From the NCBI GenBank assembly GCA_965219495.1, contig OZ244777.1, positions 1,860,001 to 1,924,000 of the forward strand: a stretch of 64,000 nt of DNA. The letters run 5' to 3'. The stretch's first letter is position 1. Each line of letters opens with the position of its first letter. Below the pieces are notes generated by a model, which saw only the letters and a program-made list of their open reading frames with translations, was not told the origin of the DNA and searched no databases. Of this stretch, positions 36,639 through 44,850 are shown piece after piece. Source of the DNA: CAZPXZ01 sp965219495 (GTDB lineage Bacteria; Pseudomonadota; Alphaproteobacteria; Rhodobacterales; CAZPXZ01). Position numbers and translations under genes: made by a program.

Positions 36639-37566
36639 ATCCGCACACGCGGTGGCGGGGTGGAGACCGCAGAAGGCCCGCAGCGGCAAACTGAACGACC
36701 GGGAACAGTGGACGGCGCTGGGATTCCTCGTGCCCGCGCTGATTGTCGTGTGTGCGGTTTTCGTCGTTCCGATCTTCCAGACCGTCGGCTTCAGCCTCAC
36801 AGACTGGCGCGGAGGCGTGCGGGCCGCCTCGTTCATCGGTCTCGACAACTACGTGCGTGCAATCGACGACCCGCGCGTCCGTATCGCCGTCGTCCACAAC
36901 GTGCTGCTGCTGGTCGTTATCCCAATTGAAGTGCTGCTCGGCGCTTTCCTCGCTTCCATTCTACGCGAACGCATCGCGGGATGGCGGATCTACCGCTTCC
37001 TGCTGATGGTTCCCTGGATCATCTCGATCACGATTGCGGGATATGTCTGGATCTTTTTCCTCAGTCCCACCGGTATCGTGAACGCTTTGCTGCGCCTGGT
37101 CGGGCTCGGCGACTGGGTCCGCCCGTGGCTTGCTGAACCCGATATAGCGCTTGGGGCGATCATGCTGGTTCTGGTATGGCGGGATACCGGCTTCGCGGGG
37201 TTGCTGTTCTACAGTCGACTCCTGGCCGTAGACGCCAGCATCTACGAGGCGGCGGCGCTGGACGGCGCAAAACGCTGGCGGCGTTTCCTGTTCATTGACC
37301 TGCCGCTGCTGGCCCCGGCGATCCGTCTCTTCGTCGTGCTGATGTCGATCTGGTTGTTCAGCTTCGTCTTCAACTATGTCTATGTCATGACTGGCGGCGG
37401 TCCCGGGCACGCGACAACGGTTGTCGAACTCGAGGTCTTCCGAAATGCTTTCAAGCTCTCGCAAATGGGTTACGGCGCCGCAATATCCATCATTCTGCTC
37501 TTGGTGGCGCTTCCCGTGCTGGTGTTGCAGGTGCGCCTGCAACTCCGCTCCAGGAGCAAGACATGA
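36613..37566 (+). CDS. ABC sugar permease, MalF/UgpA type
   Basis: 317 aa from ATG 36613, behind GGGGGAA and overlapping the amidohydrolase by 26 bp. There are six hydrophobic segments, beginning ALGFLVPALIVVCAVFVVPI. The EAA loop is around SIYEAAALDGAKRWRRFLFI, and the C-terminal VMTGGGPGHATTVVELEVF is typical of this permease class. It forms the channel with the next protein. Confidence 0.9.
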   Translation: MRAGSSTSESAHAVAGWRPQKARSGKLNDREQWTALGFLVPALIVVCAVFVVPIFQTVGFSLTDWRGGVRAASFIGLDNYVRAIDDPRVRIAVVHNVLLLVVIPIEVLLGAFLASILRERIAGWRIYRFLLMVPWIISITIAGYVWIFFLSPTGIVNALLRLVGLGDWVRPWLAEPDIALGAIMLVLVWRDTGFAGLLFYSRLLAVDASIYEAAALDGAKRWRRFLFIDLPLLAPAIRLFVVLMSIWLFSFVFNYVYVMTGGGPGHATTVVELEVFRNAFKLSQMGYGAAISIILLLVALPVLVLQVRLQLRSRSKT

Positions 37567-38402
37567 GCCGATTCCGAACCCGGCTTGCGCGTGTCGCGGC
37601 AGATCTTCCCGTTCACGCCTTCCTGTTCATCCCCAACGCCTCCGTTCTCTTTGTCGGCTACTACCTGGCCAGTAACGCGCTGAAACCCACGTTTGAGTTC
37701 TACCGCAGCGAGTTCGCGCTGCCGACAAGGTTGAGTTTCGACGCCGTCATCCGCGCGATCGAGGACGGAGGCATGCTCCTCGCTCTCCGCAACTCGATGA
37801 TTCTCGCCGGGTCCAGCACGATCATCGCACTGTTCTTCGGCGCCTGTGCGGCCTTCGCCTTCTCCCGGCTGAGGCTTCGGTTCAAACAGGTTCTGTTTAT
37901 CGGCATGCTGGTGCCGATGTCCATTTCACCGATCGTTGTGACGATTCCGCTATTCGCGCAGATGGCGGAGTTGGGACTCGTGAATACGTTCGCAGGCGGA
38001 ATCCTCATCTATTCCGGGTTGCGGATTTCCTTCGTGATCTACGTTCTGGAGGGTGCGTTTCGGGATCTGCCGGACGAAGTCTTCGAGGCGGCGCGAATTG
38101 ACGGCGCCAAGCCGCCGATGGTCTTCTTCCTGGTTCTCCTGCCCATGGCCGCACCGAGCCTTGCGGCAGTCGGCCTCTTTTGCATACTCGAAACTTGGAA
38201 TGATCTGCTGATCGGACTCCTGTTTCTCAGCAGCCCCGATGTCATCCCGATTACCACCAATGTCGTCGCCTTCCAGCAAAAATTTTCGGCGGATCCGCAG
38301 ATCATTTTCGCCGGGTTGCTGATGTCGGCATTGCCACTGCTGATCGTCTACGTATTCGCGCAACGGTTATTCATCCAGGGCCTGAGCGGCGCCTTTCGAT
38401 AA
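37563..38402 (+). CDS. ABC sugar permease, MalG/UgpE type
   Basis: 279 aa; ATG 37563 overlaps the previous stop (ATGA). Hydrophobic segments alternate with the EAA loop around VFEAARIDGAKPPMVFFLVL. The C-terminus FAQRLFIQGLSGAFR is characteristic of MalG-type subunits (F-x-R-G-L-x-x-G-x-x-K-G-type ending). It is the partner of the MalF-type subunit. Confidence 0.92.
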   Translation: MSRFRTRLARVAADLPVHAFLFIPNASVLFVGYYLASNALKPTFEFYRSEFALPTRLSFDAVIRAIEDGGMLLALRNSMILAGSSTIIALFFGACAAFAFSRLRLRFKQVLFIGMLVPMSISPIVVTIPLFAQMAELGLVNTFAGGILIYSGLRISFVIYVLEGAFRDLPDEVFEAARIDGAKPPMVFFLVLLPMAAPSLAAVGLFCILETWNDLLIGLLFLSSPDVIPITTNVVAFQQKFSADPQIIFAGLLMSALPLLIVYVFAQRLFIQGLSGAFR

Positions 38403-38441
38403 TCGGTGCCACAAACGACAATCCGGAACTGGAAGTGATCA

Positions 38442-39683
38442 ATGGCGAATGTCGTTTTCGACAGTGTAACCAAGGAGTTTCCCGACGGAACCATTGCCGT
38501 TCGGTCCCTCGACCTTGTCGTGGACGACGGCGAGCTTGTTGTGCTTGTCGGCCCTTCGGGCTGCGGCAAGACGACGGCGCTTCGTATGTTGGCCGGTTTG
38601 GAGACGATTTCGCAGGGCGAAATCCGGGTCGGAGGTCGCCTCGTGAACGACGTCGACCCGAGCGATCGGGACATCGCGATGGTCTTTCAAAACTACGCAC
38701 TTTATCCGCACATGTCGGCGCGGGGAAACATGGCATTTCCGCTTCGCATGCTCGGCATGCCGCGAAACGAGCGCGACGAGCGCGTGCGCCGCGTCGCCCG
38801 CATTCTGGCGATTGATCGGTTTCTGCAACGCCTCCCCTCGCAACTCTCCGGCGGCCAGCGTCAACGGGTCGCGATGGGCCGTGCGCTCGTCCGCGAACCC
38901 CAAGTGTTTCTCATGGACGAACCACTTTCGAACCTCGATGCCAAACTGCGGCTGCAGATGCGCGCAGAACTCGCCGAAATCCAGCGACACCTCGGAATTA
39001 CCACTGTCTATGTCACCCATGATCAGGTCGAGGCAATGACACTTGGATCCCGGGTCGCGGTTCTTCGCAACGGCATCCTTCAGCAGGTCGCCACGCCGGA
39101 CCGGATCTACCGTGAACCGTCCAACATGTTCGTAGCAGCGTTCATTGGCTCGCCCCCCATGAACCTTCTGGACGCAACCTTCACGGTCGACAACGGCCAT
39201 CCTGCGCTTCAAATCGGCGACCAGTCGATCACCATCGACGCGGTGGAACTCGAAGCGGCGGGGTCTCTCCTTCCCTGGCGGAACCGCTCCCTCATCGTTG
39301 GTGTCCGGCCTGAAAAACTCCTTCCACACACCTCAATCGATTCCGTCCAGCAACCCGGCCCTATGGCTCTCAATCGCACGATCCGGGCCGTCGTCAAATT
39401 TTGGGAGAGCCTGGGTTCGGACGCCCTGATTCACCTCTCGCTGCCCAGCGCCCGGCCATTGCCCGCGAATCTCGCTGTGCTCGCGCAATATGTCGAGGAA
39501 CCGGAACTCGCCGAAAGCCACGCTTCGGACAGCACGACCATTGTTGGCCGGTACCCTCCGGATACGCATGCCCGCCCCGGACAGGAATTCGTTACCGCGA
39601 TCGCCCGGGGTTCGCTGTCATTCTTCGATCCTTCGACCGGTCATCGCATTCATCCCGGCTCCGAAACAAGCTTCTCCACGTAG
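38442..39683 (+). CDS. ABC ATPase, UgpC/MalK type
   Basis: 413 aa. Walker A is GPSGCGKT (~38), Q-loop MVFQNYALYPHMS, signature LSGGQRQRVAMGRAL, Walker B VFLMDEPLSNLDA and switch VTHDQVEAM. The C-terminal ~150 residues form the TOBE/OB regulatory domain (VGVRPEKLLP). It energises the preceding permeases. This is the last gene of the operon, convergent with E1 beta. Confidence 0.93.
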   Translation: MANVVFDSVTKEFPDGTIAVRSLDLVVDDGELVVLVGPSGCGKTTALRMLAGLETISQGEIRVGGRLVNDVDPSDRDIAMVFQNYALYPHMSARGNMAFPLRMLGMPRNERDERVRRVARILAIDRFLQRLPSQLSGGQRQRVAMGRALVREPQVFLMDEPLSNLDAKLRLQMRAELAEIQRHLGITTVYVTHDQVEAMTLGSRVAVLRNGILQQVATPDRIYREPSNMFVAAFIGSPPMNLLDATFTVDNGHPALQIGDQSITIDAVELEAAGSLLPWRNRSLIVGVRPEKLLPHTSIDSVQQPGPMALNRTIRAVVKFWESLGSDALIHLSLPSARPLPANLAVLAQYVEEPELAESHASDSTTIVGRYPPDTHARPGQEFVTAIARGSLSFFDPSTGHRIHPGSETSFST

Positions 39684-39689
39684 AGGCTG

Positions 39690-39710
39690 CCCGAAACCCT
39701 CTCGTTCGGG
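39690..39710. terminator. Weak hairpin between convergent operons
   Basis: CCCGAA and TTCGGG can pair across a 9-nt loop in the 79-bp gap between the ABC ATPase and the E1 beta gene. No T-run follows on either strand, so termination would need help. Low confidence. Confidence 0.25.
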
Positions 39711-39762
39711 ATGCGGCAATTTCCCCGTAGTCGTCCTGCAGGCAGACTCCGAGCGACGTCGA

Positions 39763-40794
39763 CTAGGCAGACGCCTGCACCATGGAACGCACCGCCGCCT
39801 CGATCCCCTGCACCGAGGGAATAACCGCCTGTTCCAGCGTGAGAGCAGCGGGAACCGGAATGTCCGGCACGGCGAGACGCCGGTATTGCCGCACGGCCTG
39901 CGGACCCACCGCTTCGACCACTTGGGCGAGCACCTCGGCGCTCAGTCCGTAGCTCAAATAGTCCTCGTCCACCACCAGCAACCGACCGGTCCTCGCGACG
40001 GACTTCGCGACGGTCTCGCAATCGAACGGCTTGAGTGAGACGAGATCCACGACCTCGACCTCGATCCCTTGTTTGGCGAGCGATGCGGCCGCATTCAAAC
40101 TGTCGTTCACTTGCAGGCTGACGGATACCACCGTTACATCCGAACCGGAACGGACGATGCGCGCCCGGCCGAGTGGCAAGGCGTATGGCTCAACCGGCGG
40201 GGCTTCCGGTTGCGGAAACGCCGAGGCCCGACGCCGCATGAACGCCTTGTGTTCGATGAAGACAACCGGATCGTCGGACCGCAGACTGGCCGTCATCAGC
40301 CCCTTCGCTGTGAACGGCGAAGACGGACAGACGACGCGCATGCCCGGAAGATGTGCAAAGGTCGCCCACAAGCACTGGGAATGCTGCGCCGCAGCCCCGA
40401 TGCAACCCGCTGCGGTCTTTACGACTACCGGCATCCGCACCCGGCCCCCACTCATATACGGAATCTTTGCGATGGCGTTGAAAATCTGCTCCAGGCAGAC
40501 ACCGACAAAGTCCGCGAACATGATTTCCACAACCGGTCGATACCCCTTCATGGCGAGGCCCACGCACATGCCGGTAAACGCCATCTCCGAAATCGGCATG
40601 TCCCGGACGCGCCGATCGCCGAACCGCGCAAGCAACCCTTCCGTCGCTCCGAACACGCCGCCATAGGTCGCGACATCCTCGCCAAGCACCAGAACCCGCT
40701 CGTCTCGCTCCATCTCCTGTCCGATGGCCTCGCAAATGGCGCCGGAAACGGTAACTTCTGATCGGTCGGAGGATGCCACAACGAAATCGGTCAT
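39763..40794 (-). CDS. 2-oxo acid/acetoin dehydrogenase E1 beta subunit
   Basis: 343 aa from ATG 40794, overlapping the E1 alpha stop by 4 bp. The transketolase pyrimidine-binding domain has VLVLGEDVATYGGVFGATEG (catalytic glutamate region) and RVRDMPISEMAFTGMCVG. The C-terminal domain has GSDVTVVSVS and RTGRLLVVDEDY. With E1 alpha it forms the ThDP-dependent decarboxylase of a pyruvate/acetoin-type complex. No E2 or E3 gene is in the window. Confidence 0.9.
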   Translation of the reverse strand: MTDFVVASSDRSEVTVSGAICEAIGQEMERDERVLVLGEDVATYGGVFGATEGLLARFGDRRVRDMPISEMAFTGMCVGLAMKGYRPVVEIMFADFVGVCLEQIFNAIAKIPYMSGGRVRMPVVVKTAAGCIGAAAQHSQCLWATFAHLPGMRVVCPSSPFTAKGLMTASLRSDDPVVFIEHKAFMRRRASAFPQPEAPPVEPYALPLGRARIVRSGSDVTVVSVSLQVNDSLNAAASLAKQGIEVEVVDLVSLKPFDCETVAKSVARTGRLLVVDEDYLSYGLSAEVLAQVVEAVGPQAVRQYRRLAVPDIPVPAALTLEQAVIPSVQGIEAAVRSMVQASA

Positions 40795-41756
40795 GTGTCC
40801 GCCTCCGCGTAAAGGTAGCGTTCGGCGCCGGAGGCGTCGGGCCGCGATGCGGCAAGTACCCGGGCGAAAATTTCCTGGATCTCTTCGCGAACCTCTTCTT
40901 CCAGGTCCTGAAGCGCCGCTTCCCCAGATATCCCCTCCGCAAGGAGACGCCTTCGCGCGACGGGGATCGGGTCCTGATTCTCGCGCATCTCCCGACGAGA
41001 CTCCCGGCTGCGATACCCGTCGTGATCTCCTTCGTAATGACCGCGAAACCGGCAGCAGGTAGCCTCCAGGATCGCGGGCCCCGAACCGATCCGAGCGTGT
41101 TCCACAGCCTCCGCGAACGCATCCGCCACCTCTTCCACATCCACGCCGTTGACCTTCCGCCCCCACGCCCCGTAGGCAGCGGCCCGCGCGGCAATGTCGA
41201 ACGGCGGCATCGCATGTTCGGCCGGGACGGAAATCGCCCAGCCATTGTTCTCGACCAGTACGACAAGCGGCAACTTCCACGCGGCGGCCATGTTGAGACA
41301 TTCGTGAAACGCACCGGCGCTCGCTCCGCCCTCGCCGGTAACCCCTACCGCGATACTGTCTGTCCCTTCCATCCAATGGGCATAGGCGTAACCGAGCGCG
41401 ACCGGCAACGCACCTCCGACGATGCCTGTCGCCGAAAAATGGGTGACCGCATCGAAGGGATGCATGTGTCCGCCGCGACCTTGGCACAATCCGGTCTCGC
41501 GCTCGAAGATTTCCGCCATGAACGCCTCGAGATCGACCCCCTTGGCGATCCCGTGACAGTGGTTGCGATGGGTGCTGACGACGGCGTCCTCCGGCCTGAG
41601 CGTCCCGACCATGCCGGCTGCTACGGCCTCCTGGCCGATACCGAGGTGCAATTCGCCGTGAATCTCGCGCGTCTGCGAACCCCGGAGGCAGGCTTCTTCG
41701 AACTGCCGCATGACCAGCATCGCCCGGTAGCGCCGCAGGGAAGCAGAATTGATCAT
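40791..41756 (-). CDS. 2-oxo acid/acetoin dehydrogenase E1 alpha subunit
   Basis: 321 aa from ATG 41756 (4-bp overlap with the VOC gene). ThDP-binding core: VTGEGGASAGAFHECLNMAA through LVENNGWAISVP, the GDG...NN motif with E replacing D. Upstream are GIGQEAVAAGMVGTLRPEDA, HRNHCHGIAKG and GRGGHMHPFD, which are AcoA-like. The R-F-R-G-H-Y-E-G-D segment before the flexible loop is also typical. It could be acetoin, pyruvate or another C2-transferring 2-oxo acid dehydrogenase; substrate unassigned. Confidence 0.9.
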   Translation of the reverse strand: MINSASLRRYRAMLVMRQFEEACLRGSQTREIHGELHLGIGQEAVAAGMVGTLRPEDAVVSTHRNHCHGIAKGVDLEAFMAEIFERETGLCQGRGGHMHPFDAVTHFSATGIVGGALPVALGYAYAHWMEGTDSIAVGVTGEGGASAGAFHECLNMAAAWKLPLVVLVENNGWAISVPAEHAMPPFDIAARAAAYGAWGRKVNGVDVEEVADAFAEAVEHARIGSGPAILEATCCRFRGHYEGDHDGYRSRESRREMRENQDPIPVARRRLLAEGISGEAALQDLEEEVREEIQEIFARVLAASRPDASGAERYLYAEADT

Positions 41757-42187
41757 GTCTCACGCTCCTCTTCCAATTCGAAGAACGAACCCGCAGGCTC
41801 GCGATAATAGACGCAGCGGCCCTCCTCGAACAGAGTCACTTCGCCAAGCCGTTCCGCCCCCAGCGCCTCGACCTTTGTCATCATGGCGTCAAGATCGTCG
41901 ATCACAAAAGCAACATGCCCCGCGCCCGAGACGAAGGGCTTGCCGAGTGGAACCGGACGGTCACGACCGGGACGGAACGCAATGAGTTCAAGAACATGAT
42001 CGCTTGCGGGATGCCGCAGCTGGGCGATATCGCAGGTCAATGCCGGTTCGCCGGCGATCGACGCGATCTGTTCTGTCATGCCATCCTCGCGAAAGGCAAG
42101 CTCGAATCCGAAGGCGGCAGAATAGAACCGGATTGCATCGTCCAGGTTCCGTACCGCGAGGGAGCTATGGTGCCAATCGCGAAACAT
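41753..42187 (-). CDS. VOC (glyoxalase/dioxygenase superfamily) protein
   Basis: 144 aa. Two beta-alpha-beta-beta-beta repeats with candidate metal ligands H in DWHHSSLAV, E in HVLELIAFR, H in GAGHVAFVIDD and E in GSFFELEEE. Such proteins are lyases, isomerases or dioxygenases acting on small molecules. It is the first gene of the operon with the E1 subunits, suggesting it prepares or detoxifies their substrate (inference). Confidence 0.85.
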   Translation of the reverse strand: MFRDWHHSSLAVRNLDDAIRFYSAAFGFELAFREDGMTEQIASIAGEPALTCDIAQLRHPASDHVLELIAFRPGRDRPVPLGKPFVSGAGHVAFVIDDLDAMMTKVEALGAERLGEVTLFEEGRCVYYREPAGSFFELEEERET

Positions 42188-42562
42188 CCGATCTTTCCCT
42201 CACATCCCGGCATGTCGGCGGCGCGCGCCTCCGAGGCGGGCCGAAGCCTTTATCCGGGGTCCGCCACCTCGACCGCGGCATTTTCCGCCCAGTTCGGAAT
42301 CCCTCGCCCCACGCAATCATACAGATGATCGCCAACAGCTCCCGCTCGACCCGGCGCTCCCCTTGCAAGGGAAAGCGTTCCGGAGATCGGGTATAGAACA
42401 TCCAGAACCGATTTCCGCCGACCTCCGGGGCGAATCTCCCGAACTGAAACGCAACAACGACAATTCCGGCTGATCCACAGGTGAAGTTCCGGATCCATTC
42501 CGACTGTCATCCTTGATCATAGCGTCGATCTTGAACTCGGGAGCAGGTTTCGATCGTTTCGC
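42188..42562. other. No recognised gene
   Basis: Upstream of the VOC-E1 operon. Short frames exist on both strands, but none resembles a known family. It should hold the operon's promoter; no clear match was found. Confidence 0.35.
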
Positions 42563-42820
42563 TCATACCTTCGTCCATGAATTGTGGATGTCGATGACCA
42601 TGTCTTCGAAATCCCTGACGTTGTGCGTCGCCACCGCCATGCCGCGCGAACGGGCAATCGCCGCGACTTGGCAATCAGCCCGGGAGACCGGTCGCCTCGC
42701 TAGGCGGCGTGTGGTCGCGACATCCGCGCGGGCACGTGCGGCGCCTCTGTCCGACGGTACTACCCGGTTCGCGAAATCTTCGGGCAGCATCGCATGAATC
42801 TCTGGCGAAAGCGTGTCCTC
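42563..42820 (-). pseudogene. VapC-type PIN toxin, C-terminal fragment
   Basis: The minus-strand reading gives LPEDFANRVVPSDRGAARAR, then RRPVSRADCQVAAIARSRGM and AVATHNVRDFED, matching the last two thirds of FitB/VapC PIN ribonucleases, including the acidic residues in ADCQ and NVRDFED. The start region with the first catalytic aspartate (M-x-x-D-T-N-V) is missing, and sequence upstream in this frame is unrelated. No antitoxin gene is adjacent. Non-functional. Confidence 0.75.
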
Positions 42821-43189
42821 GCGACAGGCCACCGGATTCCTCTCTTGGCCATCTGCCCGAGCGATCGACTGAAACCTTCCCGGAAGGGGCGTGTAGACCG
42901 CACGGCTCTTCAAATTTGAGGATAGGACCGCGAGCACCAAGGAAGTCATGCGAGCCTGGAATGGAATGGCGGATGGGCGAATCCGAATTTTGCCAGCCGT
43001 ACCCTGCCTGTTCGGCCGCCATCTTCCGCGTCGGCGCAAGAAACTCGGCTTCCCAATTCGAAAGCATGCGGAAGAAATGTTCGATCTTGCGGACCGTCCC
43101 GTTGTGCTGATCCATACGCGCCTGTTTCAGGGTTCCGTAGAATTTGCGTTAGAATACTTTGCTGCATCAGAAGTGGAGCGATTTCTCTT
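42821..43189. other. No recognised gene
   Basis: Between the VapC scar and the amidohydrolase remnant. Nothing was assigned. Confidence 0.3.
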
Positions 43190-43760
43190 ACGCCGCACAA
43201 TGGTGGCGCGCGCGAACGGCCATAGCCAGCGCGAGACCGAAGCCTTGGGCGCTGCGGGCTGCGGAATCGCCGCGGTCGCTCGGACTCACGAACAACTGTG
43301 GTACGAGCGGCGCCAATTGCCGAGTCGGTGAAAGCTGGAGTCAGTGTCGCGATCACCACGGACGGCGTGACAGCCAATTGCGGATTCGATTTCTGGCGCG
43401 AACTCGACCGTGCGCCTTGGAATCAATGGCTGCGTCACGAAACGAAGACAGCATTGCCGCCTGGCCAAGTCTTGCGGATGGTCACTTCGGAAGCCGCCGC
43501 CGCGTTAGGTATGGTCGAAAGCGTGGGTTTACTTGAAGCCGACAAGCAAGCGGATGTGATTTCGGTCGATCCCTGTGCAACGCGCCTGACACCCACTATG
43601 TCGGTCGAACACCTGCTGATATTCATGATACACGCCGGAATGTTCGGGATGTTATCGTCGATGGCCGATGCGGAACCGGCGCCTCCAGACCGTGGATGTC
43701 GACGAAGCGATTGAATTTGCGCAAAAACGGGATCTTCGCACCGCGCCAACTTGGGGCTAC
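43190..43760 (+). pseudogene. Metal-dependent amidohydrolase (SsnA/TRZ-ATZ type), C-terminal remnant
   Basis: Pieces in three frames follow one another: GHSQRETEALGAAGCGIAAV, then VKAGVSVAITTDGVTANCGF and VTSEAAAALGMVESVGLLEA with DKQADVISVD, then RDVIVDGR and MRNRRLQTVDVDEAIEFAQK. The order matches the end of cytosine-deaminase-like hydrolases (metal-binding D in TTDG, the A-A-x-x-L-G-x-x-x-x-G-x-L-x-x-G-x-x-A-D motif, and the VDG-x-x-V closing strand). Frameshifts lie near 43312, 43640 and 43665. The N-terminal half is absent. Confidence 0.75.
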
Positions 43761-43799
43761 AAGAATGCAGGTTCTGACAAAACGGAGAGATGCGTGTCA

Positions 43800-44282
43800 A
43801 TGGCTGTAACCGCTGGACAAGAGGGGGGATGCCAGTGTGGCGCCATTCGCTACCGCCTGTTGCGTCCACCGATCGCCCTTTACGCCTGTCACTGCTTGGA
43901 TTGCCAGAAACAATCATCGAGCGCATTCGGAATGTCGCTATGGGTGGAACGGGACTCAATCGAGTTTGCGGGCAAGGAACCTCGCATTTTCCACGCACGG
44001 GGAGGCAGCGGAAAACCGAAACAATGCGCGTTTTGCCCCGACTGCGGAACAAGGCTCTATCACGCATCCAGCGCTGTAGGTCCTGCTGGCGCCCTGAGCG
44101 TCAAGGCGGGTTCGCTGGACGATACCTCCCGCCTGAAACCAACGAGCCATTTATGGACGAAGCGCGCACAAGTCTGGTTGCGAGCGCTCATCAATGCCGA
44201 AACCCACTACCAACAAGAACCCGAGAGTGGAGCCAGTCTCATCGCGCAGTGGAAGCAACAAGCGCAGACAAAGAAAAAGTAG
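43800..44282 (+). CDS. GFA-family (glutathione-dependent formaldehyde-activating-like) protein
   Basis: 160 aa from ATG 43800. Zinc-site cysteines are in GGCQCGAIRY, ACHCLDCQK and FCPDCGTRLYH, the signature of the GFA/Mss4-like fold. Most such proteins have unknown substrates; the formaldehyde assignment of the family is weak. The frame runs open from 43668 through the dead amidohydrolase C-terminus, so the gene may once have been read as its 3' neighbour. The basic, lysine-rich tail is ordinary. Confidence 0.85.
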   Translation: MAVTAGQEGGCQCGAIRYRLLRPPIALYACHCLDCQKQSSSAFGMSLWVERDSIEFAGKEPRIFHARGGSGKPKQCAFCPDCGTRLYHASSAVGPAGALSVKAGSLDDTSRLKPTSHLWTKRAQVWLRALINAETHYQQEPESGASLIAQWKQQAQTKKK

Positions 44283-44850
44283 TTGCTGACGAGTTCGGAG
44301 AATCGCGTTTGGCCAGCGACTTGCCAGTTGCATCACATTTCCAATTCTTCGAATGTGCGGCGCTGCAGCGCGTATTCCATTACTTTTCCGGCTCCTCGCG
44401 CCGGAACGATTCCCGAGTTCGAACACGAATCCGCCAAACGGGATGAAGAACCTCGCGGGACAACTGTTCCAAGCAACAGCGCAACGACACCCAGTGATCG
44501 GCAAGTCTCCTGCCAACTGTTTGAATCGCCTGGCCTTTCCGCACGGAATCAACTCCCGAAGCAGGAAAGGCCTGCAAGTCTGCGCATCCGGCCAGCGCGC
44601 CAATTTCGCACCATCGCCATCTCGCGACACGAACCCGGCGCCAAATTGAATTGGCGTGCCACCGCATTTCAGGCAAGCTTCCGGAACCGGCTTTTCCGTA
44701 TTCCGTCTTCGGCTTGAAGAATATTTTCAGACGGGTGCAAAGAGACTTCCGCGCGCCGGCATCCTCATAATATGCGCCGCAACGCTGCCGCAAATTTTGC
44801 GGGCTTGACAAACCCCGGATTTGAACCGGCAGACGGCCCGACACCGCGGG
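44283..44850. other. No recognised gene
   Basis: 568 bp between the GFA gene and the convergent amino-acid ABC operon. Neither strand shows a protein I can name, and no intrinsic terminator was seen. Confidence 0.35.

Noticed and set aside
39763..41763. A 666-codon minus-strand frame as a fused E1 protein
   Set aside because: Its first half is antisense-frame shadow of the E1 alpha gene; the real E1 beta starts at 40794 with a 4-bp overlap.
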